Shown here: one piece after another, positions 26,913 to 35,804 of the stretch
Position numbering within the stretch: the stretch's first letter is position 1
Layout: each line of letters opens with the position of its first letter
Source: CBDFKJ01 sp965248805
Lineage (GTDB): Bacteria > Pseudomonadota > Alphaproteobacteria > UBA6615
Reading direction: 5' to 3'
DNA length: 64,000 nt
NCBI GenBank assembly: GCA_965248805.1
Contig: CBDFKJ010000008.1
Span: 496,001-560,000 of the forward strand
The notes under the pieces: model-generated
Told to the model about the DNA's origin: nothing
The model's input: only the letters and a program-made list of their open reading frames with translations
The model's database searches: none
Translations under genes and position numbers: made by a program

Positions 26913-26967
26913 GGCGCCAGCTGCGCCATCGCTCGCAATTATCGCCCGTTCGATCTATGCTCGCGCC

Positions 26968-29900
26968 ATGAAAATCCCGGTTCCGAAGGCGCTGCGCCAG
27001 CGGCTGAGTCCACAGCCCAAACCGAAAGCCAAGAAACGGCGCAAGCCGCTGCGTGGGCACGGGGCCAGTAGTCTCGCGGTGGCCGGGCTGCTGGTGGTGT
27101 GCATGGTGCCGAGCCTGTGGTTCGAGCGCGCGGCGGTGGCGCAGTGGCTGGTCACCAGTGGTGTCGTGTCCGTCGGCAGCCAGCCCCTCGATCTGAAGAT
27201 CGAGCAGCTCGACACTACGACGCTCCAACTCGCGGAGGTCGCCTACGGCGAGGGCGCGCCGATCCGGGTCGGCACGGTGGAGGCCACTTATACGATTGGC
27301 GGACTTCTCGGCGGGCGGTTAGAGACGCTCCGTGTCTCCGGATTGCGCATGCGAGGCCGGTGGGACGATGACGGCGTCGTCATCGACGGGCTTGCCCAGG
27401 CGGAAGGTGCGGAGGACGGCCGATCGCCGATCGTGCTGCCCGCCGACAACCTCACGCTGGAAGACGGGTCGCTGGAGCTGCAAACGCCGGATGGCGCGGC
27501 CAGCGTGATGCTGGCGGCCACCATCGGCCGCCGTCCGGACGACGCCTACGACTTGGACCTGAGCGCCGATGTGAGTTCGCCGGCGGGCACCGCCCGCCTC
27601 GGCGCCAAGGGCATGCTGGTGATCGCCGATGACGGCATGCGCATCGCCGCCGACACCGAATTCTCAAACGACGCCTATGGCGTGAACGGGGGCCTGACCG
27701 GCAGGATAACCGGCGAAATCCGCGGTGCGAACGCCTCGGCACGGATGGCGGTGAGTGACGCCCATGCGCGGCACGCGATCGGCGGCATTGCAGGTGCGGT
27801 TGGCGAGATCGAATGGACCCAGGGCGCGCAGGGGCTTGAAGTCTTGCGGATCGTGCTCGCCTTCGACCAGCTCAATACCGCCGGACAGCCGCTTGAGCGC
27901 GGCACCGTGAACGTCGTCGTCGCCGAGGGTCAGGCGGACATGGATGTCAATGTGCGGCTGGACGAGAGCTGGGCGCGATTGAGCGCCGGCGGCCGCATCG
28001 ACGACTTGGCGCAGCCGCTCTCCATTGAGGTCGCGGGCGAATTGGCGCCGGCTCAGCTGCTGCCGCTCATCGGCGATGCAGGCTCGGGAACCGGGCGCAT
28101 TAGCTTGGGCGCCAACGCGACGGTGCGTGAGGCGATCGAACTGTTTCGCGGCCCGGCGTTTGATTGGGCCGAGGCGTTGCGCCGCATTCAAGGCACCGCG
28201 TTGGTCGATATCGCGCTTGAAGATCTGGCGCTGGACGATGCGTTCGCCGGCGCCGCCGTCGCCGGGGTGGTCGAGGTGCGGTTCGACGAACGCGGCGTCA
28301 GCGCGACCTCGATCGACGGACTGATCGCGAGCGCCGGCGCACCGGGACCGGCGCTGGTGCGACAATTGCCCGCATTCGTGCAATCGCTTGCGACCGGTCC
28401 GCTGGTGTTGGCGCTGGGCGGCATATCGGGCACGCCGACCGCGCTGCACCTGGCTGCGGCTGACGACGGGCTGAAGCTGCTGGCCAATTCATCGGCGCGG
28501 CTGCGCGGGGCGGCCTTGGATCTCACCATGCGGGGCAGTGGCCAGCTGACCCTCGGCAATGACCTGGCTGTCCGGGCGATGGATTTGCCCGGCGTGTCGT
28601 TGACCATCGACCAGCTCGAGATTACGGGCGCGGCCGTCACGGGGGAGGGTCAGTTCAGCGCGATCAGCGGGACTCCCGATGCGTTCGTCGGCGACCTCAG
28701 CCTGACGATCACGACGACGGGCATTCCCGTTGAGGGCGCAACGCTTGAGCAGGGCCAGCTGAAAACGAACGGCCGCGTAGCGTGGCAGCGCGGGGAGCTG
28801 TCAATCGCGCCGGCCGGCGGCGGGGAACTCAGCGTCGTGGGGCTCGGCTGGCAGGATCAGTTCTACGTGCCCGGACCCACGGTGTTTCGCCTTGCCGATG
28901 TGGCCAACGAGGTCTCCATCGACGCGGCCAGTGGGGCGGTGCGCTTCGCGCTTGAGACCGAACCCAGCCAAATCATGGCGACCGCCTTGCTGCCCGGCGC
29001 AGAGACTGCGGAAATCGTCGTGACGATGCCCGGTCTGGCGACGTTAGGCAGCACCATCGCCGACACGCTCGTCGATGTGCGCGGCGCCAGCTTCACCGCC
29101 AGCGAGCCGCCGCTTGCGGCCTCGGCGGTCGATGCGCGGCTCCATCATCAGGATGGATTTTCGTTTCTGCAGCTTCGCGTAGGCGAGTTGTCCTACGACA
29201 TCGAGTCCGGTCTGGTAGCGCATGTCGGCCTGGATCTGAACGCCGAGTTCGGGCCCAGCGAGGTTGCATTCGCCGCCCAGGCGACCGCCCTCAACGGTGC
29301 CGTGGCGGCGCAGGCCGAAGGCCGACACGAACTCGCCAGCGGCGATGGCGGCGCCACGTTCGGCATCGACCCGGTCATGTTGGGCGCCCCCGGCGTTCAG
29401 TTGCGCGACCTAGCGCCCGGCCTTGGCGACACGGTGAGCGACGCCAGAGGATCGATCGCGCTGGCGGGGCGCGCCGAATGGGGCGCATCGGGCATGACCT
29501 CGGCCGTGGCGCTTGAGCTGGCAAACATCAGCTTCGATGCATCGGGGACGACCGTGGCGTCCCTTGGCGGCACTATCGCCTTCGACAACCTGCTGCCGGC
29601 CACCACACCTCCGGGACAGATGCTCCGCGGATCGGTCGCATTGGCCGACGGCACGGCAATGCCTTTCGAAATCGTCGCCGCGTTGCGGCCCGATGGGACG
29701 ATGGTCGTGGAAAACCTGCTACTGCAGGCCGTCGGTGGCCGCGTCCGTGCGAGCGAAGTGGTCATCGATCCATCGGTCCTGCCGTTGGATCTGACGCTCG
29801 TGGTGGAGACAGTCGACCTCGCCGAACTGCTGGCCGTCCTGCCGGTGGAGGGCCTGAGCGGATCGGGCCGCATCAGCGGCACCGTGCCTGTGCGTGTCTC

Positions 29901-30264
29901 CAGCGATGCGATCGCGGTCAACGATGGCAAGCTCGCCGCGGAAGGCCCCGGCCGGCTGAAATACACCGGTTCGGCCTTGGCCGATCAGCTGGGCGACCAC
30001 GAGGATGGGGTTGGCCTGGCGCTGCAGGCCCTCAGTGATTTTCACTTCGACAGCCTGCGCCTCGAAGCCAGTAAGCCAGAGAGCGGCGAGGGCGTCGTGA
30101 CCCTACATTTGGAGGGTGCCAATCCGGCGGTGTTGGATGGTTATCCGTTCGTATTCAACATAAACTTGGAAAGTGATTTCGACCGATTGGCGCAGCTGGC
30201 CCTGGAAGGCGTCGGCGCCGCTGACAATATACTGCGCTGGGCCCACGGCCAGACCCTCCCCTGA
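26968..30264 (+). CDS. ydbH: YdbH-like giant AsmA-related envelope lipid transport protein
   Basis: A 1098-residue protein. A basic N terminus (KPKAKKRRKPLRG) precedes one inner-membrane helix (ASSLAVAGLLVVCMVPSLW). A very long periplasmic part of repeated amphipathic beta segments follows, as in AsmA-like bridges. The C-terminal YdbH/DctA-type domain is visible from about residue 930 (VETVDLAELLAVLPVEGLSG, GRISGTVPVRV, GRLKYTG). In E. coli YdbH helps move phospholipid to the outer membrane and works with YnbE and YdbL; both follow here. The start is ATG 26968; an in-frame extension upstream overlaps the space after coxM and is unlikely. Confidence 0.85.
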   Translation: MKIPVPKALRQRLSPQPKPKAKKRRKPLRGHGASSLAVAGLLVVCMVPSLWFERAAVAQWLVTSGVVSVGSQPLDLKIEQLDTTTLQLAEVAYGEGAPIRVGTVEATYTIGGLLGGRLETLRVSGLRMRGRWDDDGVVIDGLAQAEGAEDGRSPIVLPADNLTLEDGSLELQTPDGAASVMLAATIGRRPDDAYDLDLSADVSSPAGTARLGAKGMLVIADDGMRIAADTEFSNDAYGVNGGLTGRITGEIRGANASARMAVSDAHARHAIGGIAGAVGEIEWTQGAQGLEVLRIVLAFDQLNTAGQPLERGTVNVVVAEGQADMDVNVRLDESWARLSAGGRIDDLAQPLSIEVAGELAPAQLLPLIGDAGSGTGRISLGANATVREAIELFRGPAFDWAEALRRIQGTALVDIALEDLALDDAFAGAAVAGVVEVRFDERGVSATSIDGLIASAGAPGPALVRQLPAFVQSLATGPLVLALGGISGTPTALHLAAADDGLKLLANSSARLRGAALDLTMRGSGQLTLGNDLAVRAMDLPGVSLTIDQLEITGAAVTGEGQFSAISGTPDAFVGDLSLTITTTGIPVEGATLEQGQLKTNGRVAWQRGELSIAPAGGGELSVVGLGWQDQFYVPGPTVFRLADVANEVSIDAASGAVRFALETEPSQIMATALLPGAETAEIVVTMPGLATLGSTIADTLVDVRGASFTASEPPLAASAVDARLHHQDGFSFLQLRVGELSYDIESGLVAHVGLDLNAEFGPSEVAFAAQATALNGAVAAQAEGRHELASGDGGATFGIDPVMLGAPGVQLRDLAPGLGDTVSDARGSIALAGRAEWGASGMTSAVALELANISFDASGTTVASLGGTIAFDNLLPATTPPGQMLRGSVALADGTAMPFEIVAALRPDGTMVVENLLLQAVGGRVRASEVVIDPSVLPLDLTLVVETVDLAELLAVLPVEGLSGSGRISGTVPVRVSSDAIAVNDGKLAAEGPGRLKYTGSALADQLGDHEDGVGLALQALSDFHFDSLRLEASKPESGEGVVTLHLEGANPAVLDGYPFVFNINLESDFDRLAQLALEGVGAADNILRWAHGQTLP

Positions 30265-30318
30265 CGGTTGGCCGGACCCACGTCCCCTGTGCCGATACAG
30301 CGGCGCTAGGAGGATCTC

Positions 30319-30531
30319 TTGATTGCAACGAAGTTGATCGCGGGCAGGTCACTCTGTTCGGTCGTCGCGCCGTTCTTGCTGGTTCTGGCCGTGGCCTGCC
30401 AGCCGACCGTGAAGGTCGAGGCGCCGCAGGAGCCGATCACGATCAATCTCAACATCAAGCTCGACGCTGAAGTGCGCGTAAGATTGGAAGAGCAGGCGGT
30501 ACAAGATGTCCAGACCAATCCGATATTCTAG
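30319..30531 (+). CDS. ynbE: YnbE family lipoprotein
   Basis: A 70-residue lipoprotein starting at TTG 30319 after AGGAGGATC. The lipobox LAVAC gives lipidation near residue 27. The mature part carries the YnbE core KVEAPQEPITINLNIKLDA. In E. coli YnbE stacks onto YdbH and connects it to the outer membrane. The end overlaps the upstream region of ydbL. Confidence 0.88.
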   Translation: MIATKLIAGRSLCSVVAPFLLVLAVACQPTVKVEAPQEPITINLNIKLDAEVRVRLEEQAVQDVQTNPIF

Positions 30532-30550
30532 CTACGTGGCGGGATCGAAC

Positions 30551-30904
30551 ATGACCCGCCTGCGGCAGGTCGCGAGCGCGCTGCTGCTGATTGTGGCGGC
30601 ATCGTTCATGAGCTTGCCGGTGATGGCGCAAGGCAAGCCGCTGGATCAGCCGCGCGCCGACGGCGTGGTCGGCGAGCGTTTCGACGGCTTCGCCTATCTG
30701 GTCGACCCAGGCGCCACGCCGGGCAACATCAGGCAACTGGTCGATCGCGTGAATGCGGAACGCCGTGCCGTATACGAGCAGCGCGCGCAGGCCGAGGGTG
30801 TGGCCATCGACGCGGTGGGCCGTGTCTATGCCGGACAGATTTTCCAGAGCGCGCCGGCAGGCACCATATTACTGCAGGAATCCGGCCAGGCCGTCCGCAA
30901 ATAG
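30551..30904 (+). CDS. ydbL: YdbL family periplasmic protein (DUF1318)
   Basis: A 117-residue protein with a signal peptide (VASALLLIVAASFMSLPVMA, cleaved after about residue 27). The DUF1318 core follows: GERFDGFAYLVD, RQLVDRVNAERRAVYEQRA and AVGRVYAGQIFQSAPAGT. YdbL works as a small chaperone-like partner of YdbH-YnbE in E. coli. The start ATG 30551 is used because upstream in-frame codons (from 30506) overlap ynbE and lack a signal-like character. coxD starts 14 bases after its stop, so the envelope set and the cox accessory set appear to be one transcript. Confidence 0.87.
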   Translation: MTRLRQVASALLLIVAASFMSLPVMAQGKPLDQPRADGVVGERFDGFAYLVDPGATPGNIRQLVDRVNAERRAVYEQRAQAEGVAIDAVGRVYAGQIFQSAPAGTILLQESGQAVRK

Positions 30905-30918
30905 CGTCGGCTCCCGCC

Positions 30919-31833
30919 GTGCCGTTACCGGACTCTGTCGATGCCGCCAGCGCGCTGCTTGCGGGCGGCGACTATATCGCCGACCGCAGCTTGACCACGG
31001 CCGTGTTCTTGGCCCTGCGCCAACACCGCCCCTTGTTCGTCGAGGGCGAAGCCGGTGTCGGCAAGACCGAGATTGCCAAGGTCCTCGCCGAGACACTAGG
31101 TCGCCGCCTGTTGCGGCTGCAGTGCTATGAGGGTCTGGATGCGGCGGCGACGGTCTATGAGTGGAACTACGCGGCGCAGATGATAGAGATCCGTCTGGCC
31201 GAGGCCGAGGGTGTCGAGGATCGGACGCGCCTGGGCGAGGACGTCTTCTCCGAGCGCTTCCTCATCAAACGCCCGCTCTTGCAGGCGCTGGAGCCGGACC
31301 CTGCCGGGGCGCCGGTTCTGTTGATCGACGAGATCGACCGCGCCGACGAGCCGTTCGAGGCGTTCTTGCTGGAGGTGCTGTCCGACTTCCAGATCACCAT
31401 CCCGGAGATCGGCACGGTCAAGGCCACCGCGCCGCCGATCGTCGTCATCACCTCCAACCGCACGCGCGAGATCCACGACGCGCTGAAGCGCCGCTGCTTT
31501 TACGCCTGGATCGACTACCCGGACATCGCGCGCGAGTTGCGGATCCTGGCATTGAAGGCACCTCAGGTGGCGGCGACGCTCAGCCGTCAGGTCGTCGGGT
31601 TCGTCCAGGCGCTGCGTGAGCAGGATCTGTTCAAGCTGCCCGGCGTGGCCGAGACCATCGACTGGGCCACAGCATTGCAGCAGCTCGATATGATCGAGCT
31701 GACGCCCGAGGCGATCGATAGCACCTTGGGGGTCCTGCTGAAGTACCAGGATGACATCGCCAAGGTCCAAGGCAGCGAGGCGGCGCGCATTCTCCACGAG
31801 GTGCGATCGACGGCCGCGGCCGCCACCGCCTGA
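30919..31833 (+). CDS. coxD: MoxR-type AAA ATPase, CoxD-like
   Basis: A 304-residue AAA+ protein. Walker A is GEAGVGKTEIAK, Walker B is PVLLIDEIDRAD, sensor 1 is IVVITSNRTREI, and the arginine-finger region is DALKRRCFYAW. In Oligotropha CoxD helps insert copper and sulfide into the Mo-Cu site of CO dehydrogenase together with CoxE. The start is GTG 30919. The stop overlaps the coxE start (TGATG), so the two proteins are translationally coupled. Confidence 0.92.
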   Translation: MPLPDSVDAASALLAGGDYIADRSLTTAVFLALRQHRPLFVEGEAGVGKTEIAKVLAETLGRRLLRLQCYEGLDAAATVYEWNYAAQMIEIRLAEAEGVEDRTRLGEDVFSERFLIKRPLLQALEPDPAGAPVLLIDEIDRADEPFEAFLLEVLSDFQITIPEIGTVKATAPPIVVITSNRTREIHDALKRRCFYAWIDYPDIARELRILALKAPQVAATLSRQVVGFVQALREQDLFKLPGVAETIDWATALQQLDMIELTPEAIDSTLGVLLKYQDDIAKVQGSEAARILHEVRSTAAAATA

Positions 31834-33047
31834 TGCAAACGTCCGCTGGCCCGGTCGCGGACCACGGTGAGCTGGCCACCAATATCGCGCATTTCGGCCG
31901 TGTGCTGCGCGCCGCCGGCCTGCCGGTCGGCCCGGGCCGCATCATCGATGCGCTAAGGGCCGTCGAGACCGTGGGGCTCGACCAGCGGCAGGATTTTTAC
32001 TGGGCGCTGCACGCCGTCTTCGTCAACCGTCAGGACCAGCGCGAATTGTTCGATCAGGCGTTCCATGTTTTCTGGCGCAATCCGCGTTTGTTGGAGCAAC
32101 TGCTGTCGTTGGTTCTGCCGCACGTGGGCGTCGATCAAGACGGTCAGGACGAGAAACCCAAGATCCGCCGCCGTGTGGCCGAGGCGCTGCATCGTGGTGG
32201 CGACGGGCCGGCGCCGCGGGACATCTCGATCCACAACGCTGCATTGACGTGGTCCGACCGCGAGGTGCTGCAACGGATGGATTTCGAGCAGATGTCGCAG
32301 GCGGAGTTGGCCGAGGCTAAACGCGCCATCGCGGACAAGCGCCTCGAATTGATGCAAATGCCGACGCGGCGCATCCGCGTCGACCGGTTAGGACGCCGCA
32401 TCGATACGCGCGCCAGCTTGCGCGCGTCGCTGCGCGGCGGCGGGGCCGCCATTTCGCTGCGCCGCAACCGGCGGCGCCGGCGCCCGCCCGTCTTGGTGGC
32501 GCTGTGCGACATCTCCGGGTCGATGAGCGCGTACTCGCGGATGCTGCTGCATTTCCTGCACGCCCTGACCAACGACCGCGATCGGGTCCACAGTTTCCTG
32601 TTCGGCACGCGGCTGACGAATGTCACGCGGCACCTGCGTCACAGGGACATCGACGTGGCGTTGGAGCGGGTGGCGGACGCTGTCGTGGACTGGTCGGGCG
32701 GCACGCGGATTGGCCACTGTCTGCACGTCTTCAATCGGGACTGGTCGCGGCGCGTGCTCGGCCAAGGCGCGATTGTATTACTGATCAGCGACGGCCTGGA
32801 CCGCGACGCGGCGGCCGGATTGGAGGCTGAGATGGTGCGGCTGCACAAGTCGTGCCGGCGGCTGATTTGGCTCAACCCACTGCTGCGCTACGCGGCCTAT
32901 GAGGCCAAGACTCAGGGCGCCCGGGCGATGCGGCCGCATGTCGACGAAGTCCGCTCGGTTCACAATCTGGAGAGCATGGCGCAGCTGGTAGGGGCCCTGG
33001 GTCGGCCCGGCGGCGGCCGCCTTGGACTTTCGCCGGTCAGCGCCTAA
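31833..33047 (+). CDS. coxE: VWA-domain protein, CoxE-like
   Basis: A 404-residue protein with a C-terminal von Willebrand A domain. The metal-ion site begins LVALCDISGSMSAYSR, and WSGGTRIGHCL and VLLISDGLDRDAA follow. The N-terminal half is helical with basic stretches (LRRNRRRRRPP just before the VWA domain). MoxR-VWA pairs act together to mature or activate metalloenzymes, here most likely the CoxSLM hydroxylase. It overlaps coxD by the TGATG arrangement. Confidence 0.9.
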   Translation: MQTSAGPVADHGELATNIAHFGRVLRAAGLPVGPGRIIDALRAVETVGLDQRQDFYWALHAVFVNRQDQRELFDQAFHVFWRNPRLLEQLLSLVLPHVGVDQDGQDEKPKIRRRVAEALHRGGDGPAPRDISIHNAALTWSDREVLQRMDFEQMSQAELAEAKRAIADKRLELMQMPTRRIRVDRLGRRIDTRASLRASLRGGGAAISLRRNRRRRRPPVLVALCDISGSMSAYSRMLLHFLHALTNDRDRVHSFLFGTRLTNVTRHLRHRDIDVALERVADAVVDWSGGTRIGHCLHVFNRDWSRRVLGQGAIVLLISDGLDRDAAAGLEAEMVRLHKSCRRLIWLNPLLRYAAYEAKTQGARAMRPHVDEVRSVHNLESMAQLVGALGRPGGGRLGLSPVSA

Positions 33048-33080
33048 ACTCCTTGCTTTCCGGTGGTTCCGCAACGAGCT

Positions 33081-33419
33081 ATGCCCATGGCTGACCAACA
33101 CCGAGACACCGACGATGTGCTCGAGAAGGCCGACGCTTGGCGCCAGGCCGGTCGCGAGGTCGCGATCGCCACGGTGGTGAGTACCTGGGGATCCTCGCCG
33201 CGTCCGGTCGGCAGTCAACTGGTGGTGGATGGCGACGGCAACATGATCGGCTCCGTCTCCGGCGGCTGCATCGAGGGCGCCGTGATCATGGAAGCCCAGC
33301 AGGTCATGCAGAGCGGCCAGCCGCGTCTGCTGAGCTACGGCGTCAGCAATGAAATGGCCTGGGAGGTCGGGCTCGCCTGCGGCGGCAAGGTCGAGGTGTT
33401 CGTGGAGCGCCTGGACTGA
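33081..33419 (+). CDS. XdhC/CoxI N-terminal-domain protein (CoxF-like)
   Basis: A 112-residue protein made only of the N-terminal XdhC_CoxI domain: VLEKADAWRQAGREVAIATV, STWGSSPRPVGSQLVVD, SVSGGCIEGAVI and EVGLACGGKVEVFVERLD. The conserved Cys in GGCIEG and LACGG is kept. XdhC proteins bind the molybdenum cofactor and help sulfurate it before insertion. The start could also be ATG 33087, which has the better-spaced ribosome site. The C-terminal Rossmann part is a separate gene 3 bases downstream. Confidence 0.88.
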   Translation: MPMADQHRDTDDVLEKADAWRQAGREVAIATVVSTWGSSPRPVGSQLVVDGDGNMIGSVSGGCIEGAVIMEAQQVMQSGQPRLLSYGVSNEMAWEVGLACGGKVEVFVERLD

Positions 33420-33422
33420 GCC

Positions 33423-34136
33423 ATGCGTCAAGCGATGTTGCAGGGGTTGCTCGCCGCGCGCGCGGCCAAACGGCCCGTGGCTCTGCTGATCGACCTGCAG
33501 GACGGCGCGCAGGCCTTGGTGTTCGACGATGCCGTCGAGGGTGCGGCCGCCGGTGCCGCGGCGGTCGAAACCGCGCGGCAGGCGCTTGCCGAAGACCGCT
33601 CAGGCCGGGTCGAGGACCGCCACTTCGTGCATGTCTTCAATCCGCCGCTGCGCATGATCGTCGTGGGCGCCGTGCATATCGCGCAGTCGCTGGCGACGAT
33701 GGCGTCGCTGGCGGGTTATGCGGTCACTGTCGTCGATCCGCGCGGGGCCTTCGCCACTGAGGACCGTTTCCCCGGCCTAGCGTTGTCCGAAGCCTGGCCG
33801 GATGAGGCGCTGACCGCGCTGGTGCCCGACCGGCGCACCGCCATTGTCACTTTGACCCACGACCCCAAACTCGACGATCCGGCGCTGGCGATTGCGCTCC
33901 GGTCCGAGGCCTTTTACATCGGCTCGCTCGGCAGCAAGCGAACCCATGCCAGCCGTTTGGAGCGTTTGCGCGAGCAAGGCTTCACCGCCGCCGATCTGGC
34001 GCGCATTCACGGCCCCATCGGATTGGCCATCGGCGCCCGCAGCCCGGCGGAAGTCGCCTTCGCCATCATGGCGGAAGTAACACAAGCGCGGCGCCAGCCC
34101 GCCGTGCCTTCGCGCGCCAAGGAAGCCGTCGCATGA
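33423..34136 (+). CDS. XdhC family protein with Rossmann C-terminal domain
   Basis: A 237-residue protein. The Rossmann-type XdhC C-terminal domain is clear: MIVVGAVHIAQSLATMASLAGY (GAVHIA in place of GAGHIG), VVDPRGAFATEDRFPG and EAFYIGSLGSKRTHASRLERL. The conserved end IHGPIGLAIGARSPAEVAFAI is present. Together with the preceding gene it makes a split XdhC, needed for maturation of the hydroxylase. Its stop overlaps the start of the next gene (ATGA). Confidence 0.88.
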   Translation: MRQAMLQGLLAARAAKRPVALLIDLQDGAQALVFDDAVEGAAAGAAAVETARQALAEDRSGRVEDRHFVHVFNPPLRMIVVGAVHIAQSLATMASLAGYAVTVVDPRGAFATEDRFPGLALSEAWPDEALTALVPDRRTAIVTLTHDPKLDDPALAIALRSEAFYIGSLGSKRTHASRLERLREQGFTAADLARIHGPIGLAIGARSPAEVAFAIMAEVTQARRQPAVPSRAKEAVA

Positions 34137-35770
34137 GGTTCGGCGCGATCGCGGTCGCCGATTGCGCGGGCGCCATCCTGGCGCATTCGCGTAAGGTCGA
34201 CGGCAAGACTTTGAAGAAGGGTCGCGTGCTGTCCGACGATGACGCTGCGGCGTTGACCGCGGCCGGGGTGAAGACGGTGACGGCGGCCCGGCTGGATGCG
34301 GACGACGTGCGCGAAGACCTGGCCGCCGATCGGATCGCGAACGCGTGTCGCGGCGAGGGATTGGACAAGACCGCTTCGTTCACCGGCCGCGCCAACCTGT
34401 TCGCGTCGACGGCCGGCATCGTTGTCATCGATCGTGACCGCCTGGACCGTCTGAACGCGGTCGACGAACGCATCACCGTCGCCACGTTGGCGCCGTACGA
34501 TGTGGTGCAGCCGCGCCGGTTGGTGGCCACAGTGAAGATCATTCCGTTCGCGGTCGAAGCTGCGGTGGTCGATGCGTGCGAAGCGATCGCCCGTGGCGGA
34601 CAAGCGCCGATCGCCCATGTGGCAGCGTTCCGCGCCCGAAAGGTCGGGCTGATCCAGACGCATCTGGAAGGCACCAAGGAGAAAGTGCTCGACAAGACCA
34701 CAAACGTGACGCGCGACCGTCTCACACACGCCGGTAGCGATCTGGCGATGGAGCGGCGGTGCCCGCACGACGCCGATGCGCTGGCGGCTGCAATTGCCGA
34801 GACGCGCGACGCAGGCATGGAAATCATCCTGATCAATGGCGCATCGGCGATCGTCGATCGCCGCGACGTCATTCCGGCTGCAATCGAAACGGCCGGCGGC
34901 GCGGTCGAGCAATTCGGCATGCCCGTCGACCCCGGAAACCTGATCCTTTCGGGGCGGCTGGGCGACGTGCCCGTGCTCGGGCTGCCCGGCTGCGCGCGGT
35001 CGCCGAAACTCAACGGCTTCGACTGGGTGCTCGAGCGTTTGTTGGCAGGGATTTCGGTCGGTCGGCACGACATCATGGCGATGGGCGTCGGCGGCTTACT
35101 GAAGGAGATCCCCTCGCGCGGACTGCCGCGCGCGGAGGCTGCGCCGAGCATCGCTCCATCGGTGCCGCGCGTCGGCGCCATCGTGCTTGCGGCGGGCCAA
35201 TCGCGGCGCATGGGTGCCATCAACAAGCTGCTGGCGGAGATCGACGGGGCGCCGATGGTGGCGCGCGCCCTCGATGCGACGCTCGCCTCGTCGGTGACGT
35301 CGGTGGTCGTGGTCACCGGGCACGAGGCCGAGCGTGTGCATGCCGTCCTCGCCGATCGCGCCGTCACATTCGCACACAATCCCGATTATGCCGAAGGGCT
35401 CAGCACATCGCTGGCGGCGGGCCTTGCTGCGTTGCCGCAGGATTGCGATGCCGTGGTCATCTGCCTCGGCGACATGCCGCGCGTGAAGCCCGGTCACATC
35501 AACAAGCTGATCGCGGCCTTCAACCCGGTTGAGGGGCGCGCAATCTGCGTGCCGACCTGGCGAGGCAAGCGCGGCAACCCGGTCCTGTTCGCGCGCCGGT
35601 TCCTGACCGAGATGGTCGACGTGCGCGGCGACATAGGCGCCCGTCACCTCATCGGCGAGTATGACGAGTTTGTGGCCGAGGTGGCGATGGAGGATGACGG
35701 CGTCATGATCGATGTCGATTCGCCGCAAGGCCTGACGGCCGTGCTCGCGGGTCGACCGATTCCGACCTAG
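34133..35770 (+). CDS. Molybdopterin-binding / nucleotidyltransferase fusion (MoeA-like plus MocA/MobA-like)
   Basis: A 545-residue two-domain protein. Residues 1-340 form a molybdopterin-binding region related to MoeA/MogA (GAIAVADCAGAILAHS, TKEKVLDKTTNVTRDRL, and the cofactor loop ILINGASAIVDRRDVIPAAI). Residues 345-545 are a nucleotidyltransferase domain with the pattern VLAAGQSRRMGAINKLL, CLGDMPRVKP, and WRGKRGNPVLFARRF. Similar fusions accompany cox and xdh clusters and add CMP to make molybdopterin cytosine dinucleotide, the cofactor form used by CoxL. It is the last gene of the cluster and overlaps the XdhC gene. Confidence 0.87.
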   Translation: MRFGAIAVADCAGAILAHSRKVDGKTLKKGRVLSDDDAAALTAAGVKTVTAARLDADDVREDLAADRIANACRGEGLDKTASFTGRANLFASTAGIVVIDRDRLDRLNAVDERITVATLAPYDVVQPRRLVATVKIIPFAVEAAVVDACEAIARGGQAPIAHVAAFRARKVGLIQTHLEGTKEKVLDKTTNVTRDRLTHAGSDLAMERRCPHDADALAAAIAETRDAGMEIILINGASAIVDRRDVIPAAIETAGGAVEQFGMPVDPGNLILSGRLGDVPVLGLPGCARSPKLNGFDWVLERLLAGISVGRHDIMAMGVGGLLKEIPSRGLPRAEAAPSIAPSVPRVGAIVLAAGQSRRMGAINKLLAEIDGAPMVARALDATLASSVTSVVVVTGHEAERVHAVLADRAVTFAHNPDYAEGLSTSLAAGLAALPQDCDAVVICLGDMPRVKPGHINKLIAAFNPVEGRAICVPTWRGKRGNPVLFARRFLTEMVDVRGDIGARHLIGEYDEFVAEVAMEDDGVMIDVDSPQGLTAVLAGRPIPT

Positions 35771-35778
35771 GGAATGCG

Positions 35779-35795
35779 ACCGGCGCTATGCCGGT
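35779..35795. terminator. Hairpin between convergent genes (possible terminator)
   Basis: ACCGGC and GCCGGT form a perfect 6-bp stem with a 5-base loop in the 34-base gap between the MobA-type gene and the DUF1223 gene. There is no T-tract on either strand, so intrinsic termination is only a possibility. Confidence 0.35.
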
Positions 35796-35804
35796 GCGAA
35801 AGGA

